Assembly: GCA_041402125.1 (NCBI GenBank)
Contig: JAWKSY010000002.1
Coordinates: forward strand, 356,266 to 420,265
Direction: 5' to 3'
Length of the DNA: 64,000 nt
Source: JAWKSY01 sp041402125
Lineage (GTDB): Bacteria > Planctomycetota > GCA-002687715 > DRQF01
Shown here: one piece after another, positions 16,797 to 24,898 of the stretch
How the letters are laid out: every line of letters begins with the position of its first letter
Position numbering within the stretch: the stretch's first letter is position 1
Made by a program: the position numbers and the translations under genes
Notes under the pieces: generated by a model
Seen by the model: only the letters and a program-made list of their open reading frames with translations
Told to the model about the DNA's origin: nothing
Databases searched by the model: none

Positions 16797-18968
16797 CTAC
16801 CGGTCCCAGTCCTCCTCGACCGTCATGTCCATCACCGGGCCGGTGAGCTCCGGGAAGCGATCGATGAAGCTGTCGATCACGCCGTCGTAGGTCGGGGGAT
16901 AGGGCCGGAGGACGACCTCGCCCTCGTGGTCGATGTCGGTGACCGGCTGCACCCAGATGTGGCGCGGCTTCTGCTTCGAGAGGACGTAGTCGCGGATCTT
17001 CAGGAAGGTGGCGTCGACCTTCGTGTACTTCTCGTAGAGCTCGCGACCGCGGTTGATGTCGGCCGTCGCCTTGTAGACGTTGAGCTTCCGCAGGAAGTCG
17101 GCGATGGCGCGCTTGCCGTCGGTCTTGATCTTCGCGCGGTCGAGGTGGACCTTCCAGTCGCCGGCCGCGTTCTTCTCGATCTTCAGGATGCCGGCCTCGC
17201 GCATCACCTGCATGAGGGCGAAGCGACCCTGCATGTGGGCCTGCCGCCAGCGCGCGCCCTCGGGGGTGTAGAAGGTGAGCCCGGAGATGCCGGCGCGCGC
17301 CATGTTGAGCCAGTTGATGTAGATGATGTCCTCGGCCTCCTGGCCCTCGTGTCCGAAGATCTTCAGGACCTCGGGCTCGAGGCACAGGTGGAGGCCGACG
17401 GCTTCGGCGCGGCACTCCTCGAAGGACGAGGAGATCGTGTTGAAGACGGTGCCCCAGTTGTCGCCCGGCTTGTACCAGCTCGCGACGCGCTCGCCGGTGA
17501 CGGGGTTCATGACGGAGGCCTCGAAGTTGCGCGTGCCGTCGACCTTCTCCTCGAGGAGCTTGCCGGTGCCGTGGCCGAGCAGCTCGTGGAGGCCGACCTG
17601 CACCTCGAAGGCGGGGCCGATGAGGCGGCGGTAGAGCTCGCCGTCGGCATCTTCGAGGAAGGTGACCGGGCCGTCGCCGCGGTCGCCCGCGCGGAGCACG
17701 TTGCCGAGGCTCACGTTCTTGAAGCCGAAGGTCTGACGGATGTCGTCGTAGTTCGGGATGTTGATGCCGGCCGGGATGCCGCTGTTGGCGAAGCAGAGGA
17801 CCTCGAGCGAGGTGAAGTCCGGACGCGTGAAGACGTCCTTCTCGAACTCCTGGCCCCAGGGGAGCATCGGGATGAAGGTCGTCGCGTTCTCGACGAGGAC
17901 GCCGAACTTCTTCGTCTGCTCGCGGTTCACCACCGAGACGAGACCTTCCCACTCGGCGCGGACGCCCTGCGGATCGCGGTAGGTCTCGATGAAGCCGATG
18001 TTCGTCTCGACGATGGGTCCCTTGTCCTTGACCCACCAGCGCTGCGACTCCTTGTGGTCGTCGGTGTTGCCGCCCATGAAGTGGGCGATGTAGGCGACGA
18101 CCATCCGGCGCTGCTCCTCGTTCGCGACGTAGCGGAGCGCCTGGGCGAGGCAGTCACAGACCTCGGCGAGGATCGGCGAGTAGTCGCCCCAGGTGAGGAC
18201 GATCGTGCGGCCGCCGAACTCGAAGCGCTGGGGCGCGGCCTCGAGGACGGAGGCGAAGCGCAGCTCGAGGACCCCGGCGTCGTCCTTCAGCACGCGCGTG
18301 TTCCAGGCCTCGATCTGGCGCTCCTTCATGAAGGCGGCCACGACCTCGAGATCCTTCTTCGTGACGTTCTCGGAGTAGTAGGCCGACACGCCCTCGGACT
18401 CGAGGCCGAGCTGGAGCTCGTCCTTCTCGAGCGAGTAGACCCGGTCCTTGACGCGCTCCCAGATCTCGACGATCTCCTCGTCGTCGCCGATGACGGCCGC
18501 GGCGCGGACGACCGCCTCGAAGCGGTCCCTTGCGAGCCGGGGCACGAACTTCGTGTCGCCGAAGCTGAGGTAGTTGCCGCAGTTCGAGTAGCAGCTCGCG
18601 GCGTACTGCTTCAGCCAGAGCATCTCCTGGTCGGTGACGCCGCGTCGGCTCGCCTCGCGGCGGAGCGCGATCCGATCCTTCGAGAAGACGCGCTGGAAGA
18701 GCGCGAAGAGGTCGGGCGACTCCGGCGAGAGCTGCTCCCAGGTGATCCGGCTGCCGACCCAGCTCGCGCGCGCCATCCAGTGGGCGTAGAGCTTCTCGCG
18801 CGAGGTCAGGCCCGCGAAGGGCGCGGTGACGTCGAGCTCCTGGACCGGAAGGACCTCCGGCGTGACGTGGAAGGAGAGATCGTCCTGCGCGGACGAGGTC
18901 GGCGCGAGGGCGAGGAGCGCCGCGAGGACCGCGGCGACGGGGACGAGGGGCCTGGAGAGGATCTTCAC
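16797..18968 (-). CDS. Dipeptidyl peptidase III-like metallopeptidase (M49), exported
   Basis: 723 residues from a GTG start at 18968. M49 peptidases remove dipeptides from the N-terminus of short peptides. The zinc site is complete: HELLGH at 461-466 (the family has HEllGH) and EECRAE at 517-522 supplying the third ligand. Length matches family members (about 670-740). Residues 1-27 are a signal peptide (LVPVAAVLAALLALAPTSSAQ), which is notable because the best-known M49 enzymes are cytosolic. This one would digest peptides in the periplasm or outside. The closely packed upstream propeller gene is on the same strand 78 b away, so the two could be co-transcribed. Confidence 0.92.
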   Translation of the reverse strand: MKILSRPLVPVAAVLAALLALAPTSSAQDDLSFHVTPEVLPVQELDVTAPFAGLTSREKLYAHWMARASWVGSRITWEQLSPESPDLFALFQRVFSKDRIALRREASRRGVTDQEMLWLKQYAASCYSNCGNYLSFGDTKFVPRLARDRFEAVVRAAAVIGDDEEIVEIWERVKDRVYSLEKDELQLGLESEGVSAYYSENVTKKDLEVVAAFMKERQIEAWNTRVLKDDAGVLELRFASVLEAAPQRFEFGGRTIVLTWGDYSPILAEVCDCLAQALRYVANEEQRRMVVAYIAHFMGGNTDDHKESQRWWVKDKGPIVETNIGFIETYRDPQGVRAEWEGLVSVVNREQTKKFGVLVENATTFIPMLPWGQEFEKDVFTRPDFTSLEVLCFANSGIPAGINIPNYDDIRQTFGFKNVSLGNVLRAGDRGDGPVTFLEDADGELYRRLIGPAFEVQVGLHELLGHGTGKLLEEKVDGTRNFEASVMNPVTGERVASWYKPGDNWGTVFNTISSSFEECRAEAVGLHLCLEPEVLKIFGHEGQEAEDIIYINWLNMARAGISGLTFYTPEGARWRQAHMQGRFALMQVMREAGILKIEKNAAGDWKVHLDRAKIKTDGKRAIADFLRKLNVYKATADINRGRELYEKYTKVDATFLKIRDYVLSKQKPRHIWVQPVTDIDHEGEVVLRPYPPTYDGVIDSFIDRFPELTGPVMDMTVEEDWDR

Positions 18969-19046
18969 GTTCTGGGGACTCCCGGATTCCGTTCCATCTG
19001 CGAGCCGGATTCTAACCGGCGATGCCCGGCTTGCGTTCCGAGGAAC

Positions 19047-20507
19047 TCAGGGCAGCTCGATCAGCGTGTAGTAGGCCTTGTCGTGGAGGAGCGGGCGGCC
19101 CTTCCGGTCGCGGAGGCCGGAGACCGCGAGCTCGTGGACGTAGCCCCGCCGCAGGCCCTTCACATCGATCTCGATCGCGGCCGGACCGACGGCGCGGGCG
19201 GCGTCCACCTTCAGGGTCTTCCCGTCCACCTCCGGGCTACCGTAGGGCTCGTGCAGGCGGTAGGTGTAGCTCTTCATGCGGAAGGCCTCGGGCCGGACGC
19301 TCTCGGGGTCGACCTCGTCGGTGAACTCGAGGCGGAAGCCCGCGCTCCGCACCCGCATCTCGCGGATCTCGAAGGGCGTCTCCCCGGTGAAGACGATGCG
19401 CTGGACGCCCCAGGGGGTGCGGCCCTTCGAGCCCCATCCCCGGTTCGAGAGACCGCAGACGAGGCTGCCGTCGGCGGCGAAGGCGACGCGGATCACGCCG
19501 CAGGAGAGCCCCTCGCGGAAGGGGAAGCAGGCGCCCTGCCAGTGGCCTCGCACCCGCTCGAGCGCGACGCGCATGACCGAGGCGTGGTGCTGATCGCCGA
19601 CGAAGATCTGGCCCGCGAAGGGACCGAAGCGCCCCTCGGTCCGGTCCCAGGCGAGACCGGAGGGCGACTGTCCCATCTTGTCGTAGGGGAACCAGACCGC
19701 GGGCAGCTTGAAGCTCGGGAATCGGCGGGCGACCTCGGGCATGAGCAGGCCGCCGTCGCGCTCGGCGACGAAGCCGGGCGGCGGGCAGAGCGACTCGGGA
19801 CGCTCGCAGGAGTCGATCCCGTCGGGGTGGCCGTGGAAGTCGCCGACCGCGATGTGCGAGAGCTTGCTCGCGCCGCACCACTCACCCTGGTTGTCGGTGT
19901 AGAAGATCTCGCCGTCGGGCGAGGTCGCGACGCCGCAGGGCGAGCGGAGGCCGCAGGCCACGGGCTGCCAGACGCCCTCCGGGGTGATGCGGTAGGCCCA
20001 GCCCCGGAAGGGCGCGCGGCCGAAGGGCTCGTCGCCGAAGGGCTTGTTGGCGGTGACCCAGAGGTTGCCCTCGCGATCCTCGCAGGGACCGAAGAGGTAC
20101 TCGTGGTAGTTGCCGCTGATCGACCAGTCGTCGCAGATCACGTCGACGGCGTCGCAGCGCCCGTCGCCGTCCCGGTCGCGCAGGCGCGAGAGCTCGCCGC
20201 GCTGCGTGACGTAGATGCCGTCCTCGCGCTCGAGGAGTCCGAGGGGCTCCGACAGACCCTGGGCGAAGCGGGAGAAGCCGGGGCGCTCGCCGAAGGGCTC
20301 GACGATCCGCCACACCTCGCCGCGACGCGTGCAGACCATGAGGGATCCGTCGGGTCGCGTCAGGAGGCCGCCGACCTCGAGCACGATCCCGGGCGGGATC
20401 GCGAGGTCGTCGACGCGGTAGGAGCGGGACTCGTCGGGCGGCGTCTGCGCGCCCAGGGACGCGACGAGGAGAGCCGCGGCGAGGGCCGCGAGGAGGGGGC
20501 TTCGCAT
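19047..20507 (-). CDS. Exported PQQ-dehydrogenase-like propeller protein
   Basis: 486 residues from ATG 20507, which overlaps the TGA of the cytochrome gene (ATGA). Residues 1-22 are a signal peptide (LLAALAAALLVASLGAQ). The mature protein follows the plan of soluble glucose dehydrogenase / membrane-bound dehydrogenase propellers of Planctomycetota. It has repeated loops such as RPDGSLMVCTRRGEVWRI, LLEREDGIYVTQRGELSRL, RDGDGRCDAVDVICDDW, CEDREGNLWVTANKP and TSPDGEIFYTDNQGEW. The last ~90 residues are an additional beta domain (FRLEFTDEVDPESVRPEAF). Several Cys pairs are present. It most likely oxidises a carbohydrate or related substrate and passes electrons to the multihaem cytochrome encoded just upstream. 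Cofactor and substrate are unknown. Confidence 0.82.
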   Translation of the reverse strand: MRSPLLAALAAALLVASLGAQTPPDESRSYRVDDLAIPPGIVLEVGGLLTRPDGSLMVCTRRGEVWRIVEPFGERPGFSRFAQGLSEPLGLLEREDGIYVTQRGELSRLRDRDGDGRCDAVDVICDDWSISGNYHEYLFGPCEDREGNLWVTANKPFGDEPFGRAPFRGWAYRITPEGVWQPVACGLRSPCGVATSPDGEIFYTDNQGEWCGASKLSHIAVGDFHGHPDGIDSCERPESLCPPPGFVAERDGGLLMPEVARRFPSFKLPAVWFPYDKMGQSPSGLAWDRTEGRFGPFAGQIFVGDQHHASVMRVALERVRGHWQGACFPFREGLSCGVIRVAFAADGSLVCGLSNRGWGSKGRTPWGVQRIVFTGETPFEIREMRVRSAGFRLEFTDEVDPESVRPEAFRMKSYTYRLHEPYGSPEVDGKTLKVDAARAVGPAAIEIDVKGLRRGYVHELAVSGLRDRKGRPLLHDKAYYTLIELP

Positions 20508-23227
20508 CACCACGAGTAGGTCACCTCCACGACGAGAGCGACGGGTGCGTCCGGGTTCGAAGCCGACACGGGTCGGCGCAGCTCGCGAGCGCCGGCCACC
20601 TCGCGCACGACGGCTCCTTCGGCTCCGCCGATCTCGAGACCACCCTCGACGACGAAGCGACCACCGCCGAGGGCGGTGATCGACCGGCCGCGCGCGAGGC
20701 GGAGCTCGCTCGCCTCGCGGAGGCCGCGGATCTCGAGGCGGCGGACGAAGACGTAGCGTTCGCCTTCGCGCCGCGGCCGCAGGGACTCGCGCACTTCGAG
20801 GTCGCCGCGCGCGAAGACGAAGACCGGCGTGCCGTCCGCATCGACCTCCCGCCCGCGCATCCGCCACCCGGCGTCGCGTCCCGCGACGGGGAGCGAGGCG
20901 AGTTCGGCGGCGCTCTCGACGAGGGCCGGTCCCGGCGGCAGGTCGTGGACGGGGCGGTCGCCCGGTTCCGAGAGCGCCCCCGCGCGGCCGTGCCAGGTGC
21001 CGCGCGCGTTCATGAACTTGCCGCGCCACATCCGCGCGAGTCGCGCGTTCCCGGCGTCGAAGGCGTAGTGCAGCCGCTCGGGGAAGCCGACGCAGACGGT
21101 GCGGGCGCTGAGCCCGCGCATGAAGGTGGCGAAGAGCTCCGGGCCGTCCGTCGGCAGGAGCTCGTAGGCGGCGCGATCGATCCGCGCGCCCTTCGGCGGG
21201 ATCGCGTCGCGGCCGCCCCGCAGGTAGGCGCGGATCGCGGCGGCCTGCCGTTCGGGGTCGCCGTCGAGGACCTCGGGGATCCCCGTGCGACCCCCGGTGA
21301 AGAACCCGGGCATCCGCGTGCCGGGGTTCGTGCGGGCGGGCTCCAGCAGCACCTCGCGCATCCAGGCCGGGCGGAGGCGCGCGGCCGCCTCGGCCAGATC
21401 CACCGTCAGACGGTTCTCGAGGTCGTGCCCGGCGAAGGAGTGACACTCGACACAGTTGAAGCCGTCGCGGCCGACGAGGCGCCGGCCCGCCTCGACGGCG
21501 GCGAGGTCGCTCGCGGGCTCCTCGGTCGCGTCGTCCGGCCGGAGGTCGGTCGCGGCGAGGAGGGCGGCGAGGCCGGAGACGTTTCCGGCGCCGAATCGGG
21601 GCATGCGCGCGTTGACGCGCGGCCGCACCTTCCGGCCCTCGACGAGGACCTCCGTCAGCGCGGCCTCGGTCAGCTTGCGGCCGACGCCGTCGAGGCGGGG
21701 CGGGAGGCGACCCTCGTCGCCCCAGTCTCCGTTGCCGGTGAAGCGGGCGAGCGTGGCCTCGTCGGGACCGCGCGCGCCGCGACGGTGACAGGCCGTGCAG
21801 TCGAGGCGGGCGAGGTGACGCGCGAGTTCGACGCCGGGAGTGGGGTTCTCGTCGCGCTCCGACAGCACGCGCGCGATCTCTCCGGCCTCGCCCGGGGCGA
21901 AGCCGAAGCGCGGCGCACCGGTCGGGGGAGTTTCGGAAAGGCAACCGCGACCGGTCAGATCGTCGGCGGGGAGGCGGGTCGGCGGGACCGGGGACTCCGC
22001 CTCGTGGCAGCGGGCGCAGCCGAGGCTCTTCCAGTGTTCGGCGCCGCGCCGCGCGCGCTCGGGATCGAGGACGAAGGGGCGATGGCCCTCCGGCGCGCTG
22101 CGGATCCGCGCGGTGCGGAACGCCTCGTCGGGAACGCGGCGAAGCTCGGTCTCGCCCGGGCCGCGCCAGAGGACCTGCAGTTCCTCGTCGCCGCCGTTCT
22201 CGAAGAACTCGACGCGGATCCGGTGGGCGCCCGCGGCGAGCTCGATCTCGGCCTCCTTCGTCTCGGCCGGGTGGGGGCCGTCGTTGTCGACGAGGAGTTC
22301 GCCGTCGATCCAGAGACGCGAGCCGTCGTCGGAGCGCGTCGCGAGCGTCCAGGCGCCGGTGCCGGGGATCACGATCTCGCCGGAGAAACGGAAGCCGAAC
22401 CGGTCGTCGCGTCGCTCGCGCGAGAGGTCGGGGCGCGGCGCGATCCCGCGTCGTCGGGCCGGCGTCTCGGCGAACTCCCCCTCGAGCGAGTCCCATTCGC
22501 CCTCGAGGTACTCGTAGTCGAGTCCTCGGCCGAGGACCGTCGCGCGGGCGAGGGCCTCTCCCTGGAGCCGCGGAGCGAGGAGGTGGACGGCGAGGGCCGT
22601 CGACTCCTCCGGGCTCAGGCCGAAGTCGGGCATGCGGCCCCCGGGCCGGTGCACGAGCGGCGCGCGCAGGAAGGCCGCCAGCTCGGCCGGTCCGGTCTTC
22701 GCGAGCAGGGTCGCGCGGGGGAACTCGGGCCCGTGGCAGGCGAAGCAGCCGAGGTCTCGATAGAGCGTGGCGCCCCGCGCGGCGGCGTCGGGCTCGAGAT
22801 CGAAGAGGAGGGGCTCGAAGGCCCGGCCTCGCGACACGAGGTAGTGGACGAGATCCTCGGCCGTCTCCTCGCCGTCCGGAGTCTCCGGAAGAAGCCGTGG
22901 CATCGGCGTCCCGGGTTTCTCCGTGTCCGGCCGGAGGATGAAGCGTCGCATCCAGCCCGCATCCGTCCGGGTGGCGATGCCTTCCGGAGCCGGGGCGCGG
23001 AGCGGCTCGAGACCGGCCGGGATCCGCCCGTCGGCGGGGACGTGACAGGCGAAGCAGGCCCGGTCGGCGATGGCGTGCCAGGCGGCGGCGTCGTCCGCGG
23101 GCGCTTTCCCCGCCGCGACCCCGGGAGAAGCGATGCCGGAGGTGAGGCGCTCGGCGTCGTCGCATCCGGTCGCCGCGAGGGCGACCGTCGCGAGGAGGCC
23201 GGCGAGGATCAGCAGGGAGTTTCTCAT
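20507..23227 (-). CDS. Pentahaem cytochrome c with inserted PA14 domain, exported lipoprotein-like
   Basis: 906 residues from ATG 23227, which starts the signal sequence (LLILAGLLATVALAATGC). Five CxxCH haem motifs are seen: CFACH at 58, CFACH at 161, CARCH at 404, CTACH at 477 and CVECH at 592. Between the second and third lies a PA14-type carbohydrate-binding beta domain (~230-365) with WTLATRSDDGSRLWIDGELLVDN and HRIRVEFFENGG. The C-terminal ~250 residues carry no haem and are beta-rich. The domain order suggests an extracytoplasmic electron carrier that holds a glycan substrate and serves the coupled propeller dehydrogenase. Planctomycetota often fuse such modules; here they are split into two overlapping genes. 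The ATG at 23227 rather than the longer frame start at 23314 is chosen for the signal peptide. Confidence 0.85.
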   Translation of the reverse strand: MRNSLLILAGLLATVALAATGCDDAERLTSGIASPGVAAGKAPADDAAAWHAIADRACFACHVPADGRIPAGLEPLRAPAPEGIATRTDAGWMRRFILRPDTEKPGTPMPRLLPETPDGEETAEDLVHYLVSRGRAFEPLLFDLEPDAAARGATLYRDLGCFACHGPEFPRATLLAKTGPAELAAFLRAPLVHRPGGRMPDFGLSPEESTALAVHLLAPRLQGEALARATVLGRGLDYEYLEGEWDSLEGEFAETPARRRGIAPRPDLSRERRDDRFGFRFSGEIVIPGTGAWTLATRSDDGSRLWIDGELLVDNDGPHPAETKEAEIELAAGAHRIRVEFFENGGDEELQVLWRGPGETELRRVPDEAFRTARIRSAPEGHRPFVLDPERARRGAEHWKSLGCARCHEAESPVPPTRLPADDLTGRGCLSETPPTGAPRFGFAPGEAGEIARVLSERDENPTPGVELARHLARLDCTACHRRGARGPDEATLARFTGNGDWGDEGRLPPRLDGVGRKLTEAALTEVLVEGRKVRPRVNARMPRFGAGNVSGLAALLAATDLRPDDATEEPASDLAAVEAGRRLVGRDGFNCVECHSFAGHDLENRLTVDLAEAAARLRPAWMREVLLEPARTNPGTRMPGFFTGGRTGIPEVLDGDPERQAAAIRAYLRGGRDAIPPKGARIDRAAYELLPTDGPELFATFMRGLSARTVCVGFPERLHYAFDAGNARLARMWRGKFMNARGTWHGRAGALSEPGDRPVHDLPPGPALVESAAELASLPVAGRDAGWRMRGREVDADGTPVFVFARGDLEVRESLRPRREGERYVFVRRLEIRGLREASELRLARGRSITALGGGRFVVEGGLEIGGAEGAVVREVAGARELRRPVSASNPDAPVALVVEVTYSW

Positions 23228-23246
23228 CGCGGCGCGGTTTCCCGGT

Positions 23247-24131
23247 TCAGGCCTCACCGATCTCGCGGGCGAGCTGCTCGCGGAGGGTGAGCATCTCTTC
23301 GCGGTCGGCGGCATCCGGGGCGGGGAACTCGAGCCGCAGCGACTCGAGCTGCTCGAGGATGATCCGGGCGACGGTGAGCCGCATGAAGGGCTTGTCGTCG
23401 GCGGGGATCGCGTACCAGGGCGCGTGCTTCGTCGAGGTCCGCCGCAGGGCGTACTCGAACGCCTCCTGGTAGGCGTCCCAGTGCTCGCGCTGCCGGACGT
23501 CGCCGGCCGAGAACTTCCAGTTCTTCTCCGGGTCGTCGACGCGCGCGATGAAGCGCCGCGCCTGCTCGTCGCGCGAGACGTTCAGGAAGAACTTGAGAAC
23601 GATCGTCCCGTTGCGCGCGAGGTGACGCTCGAAGTCGGCGATCGACTCGCAGCGGTCCTCCCAGATGTCGGGACCGACCTTCTCGGGGGGGAGGCGCTGC
23701 GCATCGAGGATGCCGGGATGGACGCGGGCGATCAGCACCTCCTCGTACCAGCTCCGGTTGAAGATGCCGATGCGTCCGCGCTCGGGGAGGCGCTTGGCGC
23801 AGCGCCAGAGGAAGTCGTGGTCGAGCTCCTCGTTCGAGGGCGCCTTGAAGGAGCTGACCTGGAAGCCGGAGGGGTCGACGCCGCTCGTGACGGCGCGGAT
23901 CGTGCCGTCCTTTCCCGCCGCGTCCATCGCCTGGAAGACGAGCAGGAGCGCGTGGCGGTCGTGGGCGGCGAAGGTGCGCTGGAGCTCGGCGATGCGCTCG
24001 ATCACGCGCTCGAGTTTCTTGCGGCAGGATTTCCCGTCGGGAGCGTCCTTCGGCGGGCCGTGGGGAGCGTCACGGATCTTGAAGCGGCCGTCGGTGGGAA
24101 CGAGATAGGGGCTTTTCGGGTGCGCGGGCAC
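23247..24131 (-). CDS. Polyphosphate kinase 2 family protein (PPK2)
   Basis: 294 residues from GTG 24131 after a GGAGG site. PPK2 enzymes move phosphate between polyphosphate and nucleotides. The Walker A segment LLVFQAMDAAGKDGTIRAV (~63-81), the lid motif GRIGIFNRSWYEEVLIARVHP (begins ~119) and the C-terminal WYAIPADDKPFMRLTVA are all present and intact. Length about 290 is that of the short single-domain class that mostly phosphorylates nucleoside mono- or diphosphates (class I or III by motif style); which one cannot be told. The gene ends 19 b before the cytochrome start on the same strand. Confidence 0.93.
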   Translation of the reverse strand: MPAHPKSPYLVPTDGRFKIRDAPHGPPKDAPDGKSCRKKLERVIERIAELQRTFAAHDRHALLLVFQAMDAAGKDGTIRAVTSGVDPSGFQVSSFKAPSNEELDHDFLWRCAKRLPERGRIGIFNRSWYEEVLIARVHPGILDAQRLPPEKVGPDIWEDRCESIADFERHLARNGTIVLKFFLNVSRDEQARRFIARVDDPEKNWKFSAGDVRQREHWDAYQEAFEYALRRTSTKHAPWYAIPADDKPFMRLTVARIILEQLESLRLEFPAPDAADREEMLTLREQLAREIGEA

Positions 24132-24155
24132 GGCGGTCCTCCGGGAAGGGCCGGA

Positions 24156-24863
24156 TCATAGCAGGCCCGACTCCCTTCGTCGGGGGGACCGGGCGAGGTC
24201 GAGGACGGCGATCAGGCTGCCGGGGCGCGTCGGAGCGTCGCGGCGCGCGCGCTCGAGAAGGGCGGCCCCCTCGGCGCGGAGCGCGCGCCCCTCCTCGTCG
24301 TCGCGGAGGCGGGCCACGTGTTCCGCGACGAAGGCCGCGGCGCGCCGCGGAAAGGACGGGACGACGAGCGCGAGGCGGGCGTCCTTCATCTCGGGGAGGA
24401 AACGGACGAGATCGTCGCGTCCGTGGCCGAGCTCGTGCCACCGGCCCTCGTGGCGATCGACGCGACGGGACCAGTCCTCGATCGCGCGGCCCGCGTCCTG
24501 ACCCGGAAGCGTGGGGTCGAAGGCCGGCTCGGCCGCCACGATGCCGCGGCGCGCGACCCGGCGCGCCTCGGCGAGGGCCCGGGCGGGGTCGGGGAGATGG
24601 TGCAGGACGTGGCGCAGCGAGATGAGGTCGAAGCTCGCGTCGGGGAAGGGGAGGGCCGTGGCGTCGCCCCGGAGGATCGAAAAGTCCGCGAGCCGACGCG
24701 GTCGGATCCCGGCCTCGAGTCCGACGGGGCGGAAGCCGCGAGCGCGCAGGGCGCGCGAGACCGCGCCGTCGCCGCATCCCACCTCGAGCAAGGAGCCCGG
24801 CGGAAAGGCGACGGCGACGCGCGTCGCGAAGTCGCGGATGAGGGCGAAGCGCATCGCGTCCAC
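24156..24863 (-). CDS. Class I SAM-dependent methyltransferase
   Basis: 235 residues from GTG 24863 (GGAGG upstream); ATG 24854 is an alternative three codons later. The Rossmann methyltransferase motifs are clear: LLEVGCGDGAVSRAL (motif I, ~25-39), FSILRGDATALPFPDASFDLISLRHVLHHLPDP (motifs II-III) and RRGIVAAEPAF. It belongs to the Methyltransf_11 group, which modifies diverse small molecules. The substrate is unknown. The C-terminal ~90 residues are helical and Arg/Ala-rich. It is 24 b upstream of the PPK2 gene on the same strand. Confidence 0.88.
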   Translation of the reverse strand: MDAMRFALIRDFATRVAVAFPPGSLLEVGCGDGAVSRALRARGFRPVGLEAGIRPRRLADFSILRGDATALPFPDASFDLISLRHVLHHLPDPARALAEARRVARRGIVAAEPAFDPTLPGQDAGRAIEDWSRRVDRHEGRWHELGHGRDDLVRFLPEMKDARLALVVPSFPRRAAAFVAEHVARLRDDEEGRALRAEGAALLERARRDAPTRPGSLIAVLDLARSPRRRESGLL

Positions 24864-24898
24864 GGCGAGATCCTCCGCCGCGGAGTCTACGCCGGCGT

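Noticed and set aside
16926..20519. 1197-residue plus-strand open frame
   Set aside because: Covers two well-supported minus-strand genes (M49 peptidase and propeller); its Leu/Glu/Asp/Val-rich composition is that of a shadow in GC-rich DNA.
20507..23165. Upstream part of a minus-strand frame that runs into the propeller gene (would give a 1372-residue protein)
   Set aside because: This portion is Arg/Pro-rich and overlaps the cytochrome gene in another frame; only the part from ATG 20507 is protein-like.
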